Shown: positions 7,341 through 15,484, counted from the stretch's first letter. The stretch is 19,961 bases of DNA from an uncultured Actinomycetes bacterium (GCA_946482365.1 CAMLQY010000033.1:1-19961), one strand, 5' to 3'. Notes: generated by a model from the sequence alone, not told the origin. Program-made: numbers and translations.

Positions 7341-8832
7341 CTTCGACCTGAAGCTCGAGCCGACCCTCGAGCAGGCCCGGGCGCTGGCCGCCGAGGGCAA
7401 TGTCGTGCCGGTCTGCGCCCGGCTGCTCGACGATTGCGAGACCCCGGTCTCGGCCTTCCTCAAGCTGCGAGCCGGCGAGCCCGAGGGGACCCCCTGCTTC
7501 CTGCTCGAGTCGGCCGAGCAGGGCCAGGTCGGGCGTTACTCGTTCGTCGGCTTCCATCCCCGCTCGGTGCTGCGCTGGAGCGGCGGAGTGCTCTCCGGGG
7601 AGGGGGGGGAGGGGCGCGACGCCCCCGATCCCTACGCCGCCGTCGCCGAATACCTGGACAGGTACCGGCCGGCGCCGGTCGAGGGCCTGCCGCCCTTCAG
7701 CGGCGGCGCGGTCGGCTTCTTCGGCTACGACCTCGTGCGCACGGTCGAGCCGCTCGGCGAGCCGAACCCCGACCCGCTCGGCCTGCCCGACATGGCGCTG
7801 ATGGTGACCGACTTACTGCTCGTCTTCGACCACCTGCGTCACGAGCTGACGATCATGGCCTGCGCCTTCGCCGAGGACGAGGGCGGCATCGACGCAGCCT
7901 ACGAGCGGGCCGCGGCCGCGATCGCCGACGCCCGCCGGCGCCTGCGCGGGGCGGTCCCCGCGCCGGAGCGCCCCGCCGTCGCCGAGCCGCCGGAGTTCAC
8001 GTCGAACATGGAGCGGGAGGAGTTCGAAGCCGCGGTCGCGCGGATCGTCGACTACGTGCACGCCGGCGACGCCTTCCAGGTGGTGCCCTCGCAGCGCTTC
8101 TCGGCACCTGCCCCGGTGGAGCCGTTCTCCGTCTACCGCGGCCTTCGCGCCGTCAATCCCTCTCCCTACATGTACTTCCTCGACTTCGGCGACTTCCAGA
8201 TCGCGGGTGCCTCGCCGGAGCCGCTGGTCAAGGTGAGCGGGCGCAGGGTCGAGACGCGGCCGATCGCAGGCACCTACCCGCGAGGGTCCGACGAGGAGGA
8301 GGACCGCCGCCTCGCCGAGCGCCTCGTCAACGACCCCAAGGAGCGGGCCGAGCACGTGATGCTGGTCGACCTCGGCCGCAACGACCTCGGCCGGGTCTGC
8401 GAGTACGGCTCGGTCGAGGTCGACGAGCTGATGGTGGTGGAGACCTACTCGCACGTGCTGCACATCGTCAGCCAGGTCTCCGGCACCCTGCGCGAGGGGG
8501 TCGGCGCGATGGACGTGCTGCGCTCGGCCCTGCCGGCGGGAACGCTCTCCGGCGCGCCGAAGGTGCGGGCGATGCAGATCATCGACGAGCTGGAGCCGGT
8601 CAAGCGCTGCTCCTACGGCGGGGCGATCGGCTACCTCTCCTGGAATGGCGATCTCGACACCGCGATCCACATCCGCACCGTGGTCGTCAAGGACGGCCAG
8701 ATGCACGTCCAGGCGGGAGGCGGGACCGTCGCCGACGCCAAGCCCTCCTACGAGTACAACGAGTCCGTCAACAAGGCCAAGGCCGTCTTCCGCGCGGTCG
8801 AGCTGGCCTGCGCGCAGCCGGACTGGCCGTGA
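7324..8832 (+). CDS. trpE: Anthranilate synthase component I
   Basis: TrpE converts chorismate to anthranilate using ammonia delivered by TrpG. The protein has 502 aa. The N-terminal LLES (60-63) is the feedback-inhibition motif that binds tryptophan, so the enzyme is probably inhibited by the end product. The catalytic half is intact: PSPYMYFLDFGDFQIAGASPE, the TRPIAGTYPRG motif, VDLGRNDLGRV, LPAGTLSGAPKVRAM and the C-terminal AGGGTVADAKPSYEYNE. Its start lies within the end of hisIE. It is followed by trpG after 7 nt. It belongs to the TrpE clade and not PabB, judging by the LLES motif and the neighbours. Confidence 0.97.
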   Translation: MAVAADFDLKLEPTLEQARALAAEGNVVPVCARLLDDCETPVSAFLKLRAGEPEGTPCFLLESAEQGQVGRYSFVGFHPRSVLRWSGGVLSGEGGEGRDAPDPYAAVAEYLDRYRPAPVEGLPPFSGGAVGFFGYDLVRTVEPLGEPNPDPLGLPDMALMVTDLLLVFDHLRHELTIMACAFAEDEGGIDAAYERAAAAIADARRRLRGAVPAPERPAVAEPPEFTSNMEREEFEAAVARIVDYVHAGDAFQVVPSQRFSAPAPVEPFSVYRGLRAVNPSPYMYFLDFGDFQIAGASPEPLVKVSGRRVETRPIAGTYPRGSDEEEDRRLAERLVNDPKERAEHVMLVDLGRNDLGRVCEYGSVEVDELMVVETYSHVLHIVSQVSGTLREGVGAMDVLRSALPAGTLSGAPKVRAMQIIDELEPVKRCSYGGAIGYLSWNGDLDTAIHIRTVVVKDGQMHVQAGGGTVADAKPSYEYNESVNKAKAVFRAVELACAQPDWP

Positions 8833-8839
8833 GGTTGCG

Positions 8840-9406
8840 ATGAGGGTCCTCGTCGTCGACAACTACGACTCCTTCACCTACAACCTGGTCCAGTACCTGG
8901 GCGAGCTGGGGGCGGAGATCGAGGTCGTCCGCAACGACAAGGCGACGGTGGACGAGCTGCTCGAGCGCGGCGCCGAGCGCCTCGTCGTCTCGCCGGGCCC
9001 CTGCACGCCCGCCGACGCCGGGATCTCGATCGAGGCGATCCGCCGCTTCGCCGAAGCGGGCACCCCCGTCCTCGGCGTCTGCCTCGGCCACCAGTCGCTG
9101 GTCGAGGCCTTCGGCGGGCACACCGTGCAGGGCGAGCCGATCCACGGCAAGGAGGCCGAGGTCGAGCACGACGGCCGTACCGTCTACGCCGGCCTGCCCA
9201 GCCCCCTCCTCGCCGGCCGCTACCACTCGCTCGTCGCCGATCCCGACCTCCCCGACGAGCTGGAGCTGAGCGCCAGGCTCGGCGACGTGGTGATGGGCGC
9301 GCGGCACCGCGAGCTGCCCGCCGAGGGCGTCCAGTTCCATCCCGAGTCGGTGCTGACCCCCCAGGGCAAGCACCTGCTCGCCAACTTCCTGGGAGGCCCC
9401 AAATGA
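8840..9406 (+). CDS. trpG: Anthranilate synthase component II (glutamine amidotransferase)
   Basis: TrpG hydrolyses glutamine and passes ammonia to TrpE. It is a class I amidotransferase of 188 aa. The triad is complete: C81 in GVCLGHQ, with H167 and E169 in VQFHPES. The opening VLVVDNYDSFTYNL and the oxyanion motif SPGPCTPADAG are standard. The ATG at 8840 gives the typical N-terminus MRVLVVDNYDS; the frame is open upstream inside trpE, but that extension is not needed. No separate pabA is visible here, and in many bacteria this subunit also serves folate synthesis. A strong hairpin separates it from trpD. Confidence 0.96.
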   Translation: MRVLVVDNYDSFTYNLVQYLGELGAEIEVVRNDKATVDELLERGAERLVVSPGPCTPADAGISIEAIRRFAEAGTPVLGVCLGHQSLVEAFGGHTVQGEPIHGKEAEVEHDGRTVYAGLPSPLLAGRYHSLVADPDLPDELELSARLGDVVMGARHRELPAEGVQFHPESVLTPQGKHLLANFLGGPK

Positions 9407-9407
9407 G

Positions 9408-9455
9408 CTTCCGGTGCGCCTTTGCCCCCAAAACGGGGATAAAGCGCACCGGAAG
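9408..9455. repeat. Hairpin between trpG and trpD
   Basis: A 12-bp perfect stem, CTTCCGGTGCGC (9408-9419) with GCGCACCGGAAG (9444-9455), continues after an internal mismatch region into CCCC/GGGG around a CAAAAC loop. It starts two bases after the trpG stop and ends 15 nt before trpD. The right arm ends in GGAAG, which runs into GGGGATGGG, the only Shine-Dalgarno-like sequence for trpD. No T-tract follows. It may be a repeat unit, an mRNA-stability hairpin or a control on trpD translation. Confidence 0.7.
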
Positions 9456-9470
9456 GGGATGGGCTGACGC

Positions 9471-10502
9471 ATGACGCCGAACGACGTCGTCACCAGGGCG
9501 ATCGACGCGGTCTGCGCCGGAGACCACCTGACGTCCGACCACGCGGCGGCGGTTCTCGCCGAGATCATGGAGGGGCGGGCGGGCAAGGTCCAGACCGGCG
9601 CTTTCTTGATCGCGCTGCGCGCCAAGGGGGAGACGGTCCCCGAGCTGGTCGGCCTGGCCCGCACGATGCGCTCGCTTGCCACCCCCGTCGCAACCTCGCG
9701 CACCGATCTCGTCGACACGGCCGGGACAGGGGGTGGGCCCTCCACCTTCAACGTCTCGACCACCGCGGCGCTGGTGGCCGCGGCGGCTGGGTGCGCGGTC
9801 GCCAAGCACGGCAACCGCTCGAGCACGAGCAAGTGCGGCTCCGCCGACCTGCTCGAGGCGCTCGGCGTCGACATCGAGCTCGAGCCGGAGCAGGTCGCTC
9901 GCTGCATCGACGAGGTCGGCTTCGGTTTCATGTTCGCCCCCCGCCACCACCAGGCGATGGCGCACGTGGTCCCGGTTCGCAAGGAGCTGGCGGTGCGGAC
10001 GATCTTCAACTTCCTCGGTCCGCTGACCAACCCGGCCGGTGCCCGGCGGCAGCTGCTCGGGGTCTCCGACCGCCACTACCAGGAGACGATCGCCGAGGCC
10101 CTGGTCGGGCTCGGCAGCGAGCGGGCGATGGTCGTGACGGCCGAGGACGGGGTCGACGAGCTCTCGATCTCCGCCCGCACCCGCGTGATCGAGGTCCGCG
10201 ACGGCGGCACCGAGGAGCACTTCGTCGAGCCCGGCGACTTCGGCTTCGCGATGGCCGAGCTCGGCGACGTCGCGGGCGGAACGCCCGAGGAGAACGCTGC
10301 GGCCTCCCGGGCGGTGCTCGGCGGAGAGAGCGGCCCGCGACGCGATCTCGTCCTGCTCAACGCCGGCGCCGCGATCTACGTCGGCGGCCGGGCCGAGAGC
10401 CTCGCCGAGGGCGTGGGCCTGGCCGCATCCACGGTCGACTCGGGCGCGGCTGCAGAATTGCTGGAGCGCCTGATCGCGGCGACCGCCGAGCCCTCCGATT
10501 AG
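9471..10502 (+). CDS. trpD: Anthranilate phosphoribosyltransferase
   Basis: TrpD joins anthranilate to PRPP, giving phosphoribosyl-anthranilate. The 343-aa protein shows the PRPP-binding loop GTGGG (85-89) followed by PSTFNVST, then AKHGNRSSTSKCGSADLLEALG, the anthranilate-site region, and the PVRKELAVRTIFNFLGPLTNP segment. The loop lacks the usual Asp and is one residue shorter than the GTGGDGxHTFN form common in enteric enzymes; this variant is known in other lineages. The ATG at 9471 is 64 nt after trpG, a gap filled by a hairpin. A GGAAGGGGAT run upstream could act as a ribosome-binding site. trpC follows after 20 nt. Confidence 0.96.
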   Translation: MTPNDVVTRAIDAVCAGDHLTSDHAAAVLAEIMEGRAGKVQTGAFLIALRAKGETVPELVGLARTMRSLATPVATSRTDLVDTAGTGGGPSTFNVSTTAALVAAAAGCAVAKHGNRSSTSKCGSADLLEALGVDIELEPEQVARCIDEVGFGFMFAPRHHQAMAHVVPVRKELAVRTIFNFLGPLTNPAGARRQLLGVSDRHYQETIAEALVGLGSERAMVVTAEDGVDELSISARTRVIEVRDGGTEEHFVEPGDFGFAMAELGDVAGGTPEENAAASRAVLGGESGPRRDLVLLNAGAAIYVGGRAESLAEGVGLAASTVDSGAAAELLERLIAATAEPSD

Positions 10503-10522
10503 GCTTTGTCCTTCCAGTGGCA

Positions 10523-11323
10523 ATGATCGAGCAGCTGATCTCGGTGGCGCGAGAAGGGGTGGAGGAGCGCCGCGGCCAGGCGTCGCAGGCGGACCTCGAA
10601 TCCCGCCTGTCCGCGCGCGGCGAGGACCGCCCGTTCAGCGAGGCCCTGGTGAGGCCCGGGCTCTCGCTGATCGCCGAGTTCAAGCGCCGCTCGCCCAGCG
10701 CCGGCGACATCTCCGCCTCGGCCTCCGTCCCGGCCCAGGTGGGTGCCTATGAGCGCGGCGGCGCGGCGGCGCTCTCGGTGCTCACCGACGAGCGCCACTT
10801 CGGCGGCTCGCTCGAGGACCTGCGCGCCGCCCGCGACGCGTGCGACCTGCCGATCCTGCGCAAGGACTTCATCCTCGACCCCTACCAGCTCTACGAGGCG
10901 GCGGTGCACGGGGCCGACGCGGTGCTGCTGATAGCCCGGGTCCTCGACGACCGGCGCCTGGCGGAGCTCTACCGGGAGGCCCGTGACCTGGACCTCGACT
11001 GCCTGGTCGAGGTCCACGACGCGGAGGAGCTGGAGCGGGCGCTGGACCTGGACGCCGACGTGATCGGCATCAACAACCGCAACCTCGACCAGGGGACCGT
11101 CGACGTCGCCACCACCTACGAGCTGATGCCCGACGTGCCGGCCGGCAAGACCGTCGTCGCCGAGAGCGGCATCTCCTCCCGCGCGGAGCTGGAGGAGCTG
11201 GAGCGGGTCGGCGTCGACGCGGTGCTGATCGGGAGCGCGCTGATGAGCGCCGCCGACCCCGAGGCGAAGACGCGGGAGCTGACCGGGGCCGAAGAGGGCA
11301 CTCGCGAGCACCACCTTCCCTGA
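10523..11323 (+). CDS. trpC: Indole-3-glycerol phosphate synthase
   Basis: TrpC closes the indole ring from carboxyphenylaminodeoxyribulose phosphate. It is a TIM barrel of 266 aa, the usual monofunctional length, and is not fused to TrpF. The catalytic lysines are present in AEFKRRSPS (K54) and LRKDFILD (K114). LVEVHDAEELERAL, GINNRNL, VAESGISS and LIGSALM complete the barrel motifs. ATG 10523 is chosen because MIEQLISVAREGVEERR is a typical N-terminus; the frame is open far upstream through trpD in another reading frame. A small GC stem and a TTTT run follow the stop, and the pathway is then interrupted by htrA. Confidence 0.96.
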   Translation: MIEQLISVAREGVEERRGQASQADLESRLSARGEDRPFSEALVRPGLSLIAEFKRRSPSAGDISASASVPAQVGAYERGGAAALSVLTDERHFGGSLEDLRAARDACDLPILRKDFILDPYQLYEAAVHGADAVLLIARVLDDRRLAELYREARDLDLDCLVEVHDAEELERALDLDADVIGINNRNLDQGTVDVATTYELMPDVPAGKTVVAESGISSRAELEELERVGVDAVLIGSALMSAADPEAKTRELTGAEEGTREHHLP

Positions 11324-11341
11324 GCGGAGCGCCGCGGTTTT
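11324..11341 (+). terminator. Possible weak terminator after trpC
   Basis: GCGG-AGCG-CCGC forms a 4-bp GC stem directly after the trpC stop, followed by GG and TTTT (11338-11341). The stem is short, so termination may be partial, but it fits with htrA having its own promoter box downstream. Confidence 0.35.
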
Positions 11342-11363
11342 AGCACCCGCTCGAGCAGCGTTT

Positions 11364-11392
11364 AGGAACCGCTGAGGATGCGGCTCTACAGT
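11364..11392 (+). promoter_or_regulatory. Putative htrA promoter (TACAGT -10; GGAACC upstream)
   Basis: TACAGT (11387-11392) ends 7 nt before the htrA ATG, matching the leaderless pattern. GGAACC at 11365-11370 resembles the -35 of ECF sigma factors. An AAC-N15-TCT arrangement is close to the actinomycete SigE-type form, which would suit an envelope-stress protease. The spacing is one base short of the known range, so this part is tentative. Confidence 0.4.
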
Positions 11393-11399
11393 TCCTCCG

Positions 11400-12596
11400 A
11401 TGCGACGCTTCCTACGGTCCCCCTTCGGCTCCGCGCTGCTCGGCGGCGCGGTCGTCGCCGCCTTCTGCTGGGTGGCGATCGCCTCGGGCTGGATCGAGGC
11501 GGAGGGCGGCTCGACGACGACCGTCGCGACGCCCCTCGCGGCGCCCGTCGCCGTCAAGGACAGCGGTGACGGCAACCTGGTCAACCAGATCTACCGCCGC
11601 GACGGGCAGGGGGTCGCATTCATCCAGGCGTCGCGATCGTCCGAAGGACCCTCCGGCATCAACCCGTTCGGCGAACCGGAAGGCGAAGGCGGCGGCGTCG
11701 CAACCGGCTCCGGCTTCCTGATCGACACCGACGGCCACATCATCACCAACAGCCACGTCGTCGAGGGGGCGAACGAAGTCAAGGTGACGCTCGGCTCCGA
11801 CGAGACCAGCCACGACGCCGAGATCGTCGGCACCGACCCGGCGACCGACGTGGCCCTGCTCGAGGTCGACGTGCCGGCCGACCAGCTGCGCCCGCTGGCG
11901 CTCGGCGACTCCTCGAAGGTCCAGGTCGGCGACCCGGTGGTGGCGATCGGCAACCCCTTCGGCCTCGACCGCACCGTCACCAGCGGCATCGTCTCGGCGC
12001 TCCAGCGCCAGATCCAGGCGCCGAACGGCTTCTCGATCTCGCATGTGATCCAGACCGACGCGGCGATCAACCCCGGCAACTCGGGCGGTCCCCTGATCGA
12101 CGCCTCCGGCAGCGTGATCGGGATCAACTCTCAGATCCAGAACGGCGGCGGTGGCGGCAACGTCGGCATCGGCTTCGCGGTTCCGATCAACACCGCTCGC
12201 GACGTGGTCGAGCAGATCAAGCATGACGGCGAGGTCGAGCACGCCTACATCGGCATCACCGGTGGCAGCATCACGCCGGCGATCGCCGACGCGCTGAAGC
12301 TGCCGACCGAGAAGGGCGTGCTGGTCAACGAAGTGACCGAGGACGGGCCCGCGGAGAAGGCTGGGATCGAGGGCGGCGACACCGAAGCGACGATCGAAGG
12401 TGCGCAGGTGCGGCTCGGCGGCGACGTCATCACCGAGATCGACGGCGAGCCAGTTACCTCGATGGAAGCCCTGATCGACGCCATCGACGCGGCCGAGCCG
12501 GGCGACAAGATGGAGATGACCTTGCTGCGGGATAACGGCGAGGAGAAGACCGTCACGGTCACGCTCGGGGTGCGGCCGGACTCTGTCCAAGGGTAG
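11400..12596 (+). CDS. htrA: HtrA/DegP-family membrane-anchored serine protease with PDZ domain
   Basis: An extracytoplasmic protease expected to degrade or sense misfolded envelope proteins. Of 398 aa, residues 1-10 are a short basic cytoplasmic end and about 11-30 a transmembrane anchor. A linker follows to about residue 95. The trypsin-like domain has the triad H119 (TNSHVV), D150 (ATDVALLEV) and S228 (GNSGGP). A single PDZ domain covers about 285-395 (KGVLVNEVTEDGPAEKAGI and GGDVITEIDGEPV). It interrupts the trp cluster between trpC and trpF in the same direction and has a probable promoter of its own. It has no role in tryptophan synthesis. It is most like the actinobacterial HtrA/PepD group; which paralog cannot be told. 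Confidence 0.93.
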   Translation: MRRFLRSPFGSALLGGAVVAAFCWVAIASGWIEAEGGSTTTVATPLAAPVAVKDSGDGNLVNQIYRRDGQGVAFIQASRSSEGPSGINPFGEPEGEGGGVATGSGFLIDTDGHIITNSHVVEGANEVKVTLGSDETSHDAEIVGTDPATDVALLEVDVPADQLRPLALGDSSKVQVGDPVVAIGNPFGLDRTVTSGIVSALQRQIQAPNGFSISHVIQTDAAINPGNSGGPLIDASGSVIGINSQIQNGGGGGNVGIGFAVPINTARDVVEQIKHDGEVEHAYIGITGGSITPAIADALKLPTEKGVLVNEVTEDGPAEKAGIEGGDTEATIEGAQVRLGGDVITEIDGEPVTSMEALIDAIDAAEPGDKMEMTLLRDNGEEKTVTVTLGVRPDSVQG

Positions 12597-12598
12597 TT

Positions 12599-12655
12599 GG
12601 CGGAAGTGGCGCGCGGGTCCTGTGGTGTGGGGCGGAAGTGGCGCGCGGGTCCTGT
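12599..12655. repeat. Tandem 25-bp direct repeat (two copies, 7-bp spacer)
   Basis: GGCGGAAGTGGCGCGCGGGT plus CCTGT occurs at 12599-12623 and again, identically, at 12631-12655. The first copy begins two bases after the htrA stop. The second runs straight into the hairpin at 12654-12722. The role is unknown. Confidence 0.9.
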
Positions 12656-12722
12656 CGCCGTAGGGGACCCACCACCCCCTGCGGTCGCTAAAGCGTCCTC
12701 GGGGGCGGTCCCCCCTACGACG
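12654..12722. repeat. Nested imperfect inverted repeat between htrA and trpF
   Basis: CGTAGGGGACC (12659-12669) pairs with GGTCCCCCCTACG (12707-12719) across a two-base bulge. Inside it CCCCC pairs with GGGGG (12701-12705), and at the tip CGCT (12686-12689) pairs with AGCG (12692-12695) around AA. It resembles a REP-like unit or a structured RNA. The remaining bases to 12804 contain the probable trpF promoter and nothing else recognisable. Confidence 0.6.
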
Positions 12723-12792
12723 CCACCCACGCGAGATGCCGCTTGGATTTGCTTGATGAGCCTCAGCGGGGGTGCGGCTCCGTTGGCTTGCG

Positions 12793-12798
12793 TACTCT
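12793..12798 (+). promoter_or_regulatory. Putative -10 box (TACTCT) for trpFBA
   Basis: TACTCT ends 6 nt before the trpF ATG at 12805. It is the clearest promoter candidate in the 208-nt gap after htrA. No convincing -35 hexamer sits at the normal distance. Confidence 0.5.
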
Positions 12799-12804
12799 GG
12801 ACGT

Positions 12805-13440
12805 ATGCGGGTCAAGATCTGCGGCATAACCAATCTCGATGACGCGGCGGAGGCCGTGCGGCTGGGGGCCTGGGCGATCGGGCTCATCCACTACGACAAG
12901 AGCCCGCGGGCGGTGGAGGCTGGAGAAGCGGCGGCGATCTGCGCTGCGTTCCGGCGCAAGTGCGAGGTCGTGGGGGTCTTCGTCAACCCCGAGCTGGAGG
13001 AAGTGGCGAAGGCGGTCGAGGGTGCGGGGCTGACCATGGTGCAGCTGAACGGGGCCGAGGGGCCGCAGCTCTGCTCCGAGGTGGCGCGCCGCACCGGCGT
13101 CAAGGTGATCAAGGCGATCCACGTCGCCAGCGCCGCCGAGATCCACGCCGCCGAGGCCTTCCGCACCGACTTCCACCTCTTCGACCGCCGCGGCCGGGGC
13201 CTCTGGGGCGGCACCGGGGAAAGCTTCGACTGGGGTCTCCTGCGCGGTCACCGCTCCGAGGTGCCGGCGATCGTCGCCGGCGGGCTTCGGCCCGGCAACG
13301 TCGCCGAGGCGATCGCGACGACCCATCCCTTCGCGGTCGACGTGGCGAGCGGGGTGGAGGCCGCCCCGGGCCGCAAGGACCACGCCGCGATGGCTGCGTT
13401 CTTCGAGGCGGCGAAGGCCGCTAGCGTGCCCTCTGCATGA
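12805..13440 (+). CDS. trpF: Phosphoribosylanthranilate isomerase
   Basis: TrpF performs the Amadori rearrangement of phosphoribosyl-anthranilate. The 211-aa barrel starts with MRVKICGIT, where C6 is the catalytic cysteine. D127 in HLFDRRGRG is the general acid, and [10 protein letters not shown] and [14 protein letters not shown] form the phosphate-binding part. The frame is open upstream to a GTG at 12772, but the family N-terminus begins at ATG 12805 and a TAnnnT box lies 6 nt before it. The stop overlaps the trpB start (ATGA), so trpF, trpB and trpA are a coupled unit separate from trpEGDC. Confidence 0.95.
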   Translation: MRVKICGITNLDDAAEAVRLGAWAIGLIHYDKSPRAVEAGEAAAICAAFRRKCEVVGVFVNPELEEVAKAVEGAGLTMVQLNGAEGPQLCSEVARRTGVKVIKAIHVASAAEIHAAEAFRTDFHLFDRRGRGLWGGTGESFDWGLLRGHRSEVPAIVAGGLRPGNVAEAIATTHPFAVDVASGVEAAPGRKDHAAMAAFFEAAKAASVPSA

Positions 13441-14609
13441 GCGCGGTCGAGGAACGGTTCGGCCCCTACGGGGGGCGCTACGTACCCGAGACGCTGATCG
13501 CTGCGCTCGACGAGCTGACCGCGGCTTGGGCGGCAGCGCGCGAGGATCCCGCGTTCCGCGAGCGCCTGGCCGCCCTGCACCGCGACTTCATCGGCCGTCC
13601 GACACCGCTCTACCTGGCTGGGCGGCTCTCCGAGAAGGCCGGTCGCACCGTCTACCTCAAGCGCGAGGACCTCGCCCACACCGGTGCCCACAAGATCAAC
13701 AACGCAGTCGGCCAGGTCCTCCTCGCCCAGCGCATGGGCAAGCCGCGGGTGATCGCCGAGACCGGCGCCGGTCAGCACGGCGTCGCCACCGCCACCGCCT
13801 GCGCGCTGCTCGGCCTCGAGTGCGTCGTCTACATGGGCTCGGAGGACATCCGTCGCCAACGGCCCAACGTCGAGCGGATGGGCCTGCTCGGGGCCGAGGT
13901 CGTCCCGGTCGAGGCGGGGGCGCGAACGCTGAAGGAGGCGGTCAGCGCGGCGATTCGCGACTGGGTCGCCAACGTCGGGACGACCCACTACGTGATCGGC
14001 TCGGCGGTCGGGCCGGCTCCCTTTCCCGCCCTGGTTCGCGACCTGCAGCTGGTGATCGGCGAGGAGGCCCGAGAGCAGGCCCTTGCCGCCGAGGGGAAGC
14101 TGCCGGCACGCGTGATCGCCTGCGTCGGCGGCGGCTCCAACTCGATCGGCATCTTCACGCCCTTCGTCGAGGACGCGGGGGTCGAGCTGATCGGCGTCGA
14201 GGCGGCGGGGGAGGGACTCGACACCGCCCGCCACGGCGCCTCCCTGGGCAAGGGCAGCACCGGCGTCCTGCATGGCTCGCTCTCCTCGGTGATCGCCGAC
14301 GAAGAGGGCCAGATCCTCGAGGCGCACTCGATCTCGGCCGGCCTCGACTATCCCGGGGTGGGTCCCGAGCACGCCTTCCTGCGCGACAGCGGGCGGGCCA
14401 GTTACTTCGCGGTCACCGACGCGCAGGCCCTGGCGGCGTTCTCGATGCTCTCTCGGCTGGAGGGGATCATCCCGGCGCTGGAGTCATCGCATGCGATCGC
14501 GTGGTTCCTCGAAAATGCGGATCAGGCCGATGGTTACGACGTTTTGTGCCTTTCGGGACGGGGGGATAAGGACCTGGCAGAGGTGATTGAGAAGGGGGTC
14601 GGGGGGTGA
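13437..14609 (+). CDS. trpB: Tryptophan synthase beta chain
   Basis: TrpB condenses indole with serine using PLP. The 390-aa chain shows the PLP lysine K86 in [13 protein letters not shown], the [12 protein letters not shown] segment, and the phosphate-binding loop GGGSNSIG. It is the TrpB1 type that partners TrpA, shown by the N-terminus [14 protein letters not shown]. Its last five residues (GVGG preceded by the Lys codon end) and its stop are encoded by the left arm of palindromic element B. Codon use in its final 30 codons is richer in A/T at third positions than in the rest of the gene. ATG 13437 overlaps the trpF stop; TGA overlaps the trpA GTG (GTGA). Confidence 0.96.
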   Translation: MSAVEERFGPYGGRYVPETLIAALDELTAAWAAAREDPAFRERLAALHRDFIGRPTPLYLAGRLSEKAGRTVYLKREDLAHTGAHKINNAVGQVLLAQRMGKPRVIAETGAGQHGVATATACALLGLECVVYMGSEDIRRQRPNVERMGLLGAEVVPVEAGARTLKEAVSAAIRDWVANVGTTHYVIGSAVGPAPFPALVRDLQLVIGEEAREQALAAEGKLPARVIACVGGGSNSIGIFTPFVEDAGVELIGVEAAGEGLDTARHGASLGKGSTGVLHGSLSSVIADEEGQILEAHSISAGLDYPGVGPEHAFLRDSGRASYFAVTDAQALAAFSMLSRLEGIIPALESSHAIAWFLENADQADGYDVLCLSGRGDKDLAEVIEKGVGG

Positions 14610-14659
14610 CTCGCTGGAGCAACAGCGGGGAGGCTCCATCGAGCCACCCCCCGACCCCC
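14594..14659 (+). repeat. Palindromic element family 1, copy B, across the trpB-trpA junction
   Basis: 20-base arms (14594-14613 with 14640-14659) pair with a single A/C mismatch. They enclose TGGAGC/GCTCCA (14615-14620 with 14633-14638) and the loop AACAGCGGGGAG. The core 14607-14643 is identical to copy A over 37 bases. Compared with copy A, three outer base pairs differ and all three are compensatory. The left arm contains the trpB stop and the trpA GTG; the rest encodes TrpA residues 2-18. Confidence 0.9.
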
Positions 14660-15472
14660 AGTTCCACAGCTTCTACCGGGACCGAGAGAATCGAGGCCGC
14701 GTTTCGGGCTGCCAAAGATGAGGGGCGGGCGGCGCTGATGCCCTACATGATGGCCGGCTTCCCTGATCGCGAGACGTCTTCGGCTGTTGCGGAGGCTTAT
14801 GCCGAGTCGGCGGATTTGGTTGAGCTTGGGGTGCCTTTTTCGGATCCTCTTGCGGACGGGCCGACGATTCATGCGGCTGCCACGACTGCTCTTGCTGCTG
14901 GGGCGACGCTGGAGACGGCGCTGGAGATTTGCGAGGAGATCGGGGGGCGAGTGCCCGTTGTGCTCATGGTCTACGCGAACATGGTGCTTGCGCACGGGGG
15001 GGCGACGGAGTTCGCCCGCCGCGCCCTTGCGGCGGGAGCTTGCGGGGCGATCGTGCCGGACCTGCCGCTGGAGGAAGCGGAGCCGGTGCGGACCGCGTTC
15101 GACGACGCGGGCCTGGCTCTGGTCCCGCTGGTCGCGCCGACCACCCCTGCCGAGCGGCGGGCGAGGATCTGCGCCGCGGCGAGGGGATTCGTCTACGCCG
15201 TCTCCACGGTGGGGACCACCGGGGAGCGGGACGAGCTGCCGGCGGGCCTAGCCGAGCTGGTCTCCGCGACCAAGGGCGAGGCGGAGGTTCCCGTTGCCGT
15301 CGGCTTTGGCATCGGCACCCCGGGCCAGGCCGCCCAGGTCGGGCACCTCGCCGACGGCGTGATCGTCGGCAGCCGGCTCGTTCGCGCCGCCGGGGAGGCC
15401 GGGGGGGCCGACGCCGCGGCCGAGGCCGTCGGCTCCTTTCTGCGCGAGGCACGCGTCGCCCTTGACAGCTAG
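14606..15472 (+). CDS. trpA: Tryptophan synthase alpha chain with repeat-encoded N-terminus
   Basis: TrpA cleaves indole-3-glycerol phosphate and channels indole to TrpB. Catalytic residues are E73 ([10 protein letters not shown]) and D84 (PLADGP). Also seen are [23 protein letters not shown], the [12 protein letters not shown] loop and [12 protein letters not shown]. Relatives begin near [20 protein letters not shown]; here about 25 extra residues precede that, the first 18 ([18 protein letters not shown]) coming from palindromic element B. No ATG, GTG or TTG lies in frame between the element and ERIEAAF, so GTG 14606 inside the element is the only standard start. Residues about 53-100 use unusually many T-ending codons. 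Length is 288 aa. The stop is TAG at 15470. Confidence 0.95.
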   Translation: MTRWSNSGEAPSSHPPTPSSTASTGTERIEAAFRAAKDEGRAALMPYMMAGFPDRETSSAVAEAYAESADLVELGVPFSDPLADGPTIHAAATTALAAGATLETALEICEEIGGRVPVVLMVYANMVLAHGGATEFARRALAAGACGAIVPDLPLEEAEPVRTAFDDAGLALVPLVAPTTPAERRARICAAARGFVYAVSTVGTTGERDELPAGLAELVSATKGEAEVPVAVGFGIGTPGQAAQVGHLADGVIVGSRLVRAAGEAGGADAAAEAVGSFLREARVALDS

Positions 15473-15484
15473 GATTTCCGCCGC

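Noticed and set aside
8768..10523. Long minus-strand frames opposite trpG and trpD
   Set aside because: They mirror strongly conserved plus-strand genes; their length is explained by the scarcity of stop codons at about 70% GC.
12599..12655. CRISPR-like repeat
   Set aside because: Only two copies with a 7-bp spacer, no cas genes and no regular spacers.
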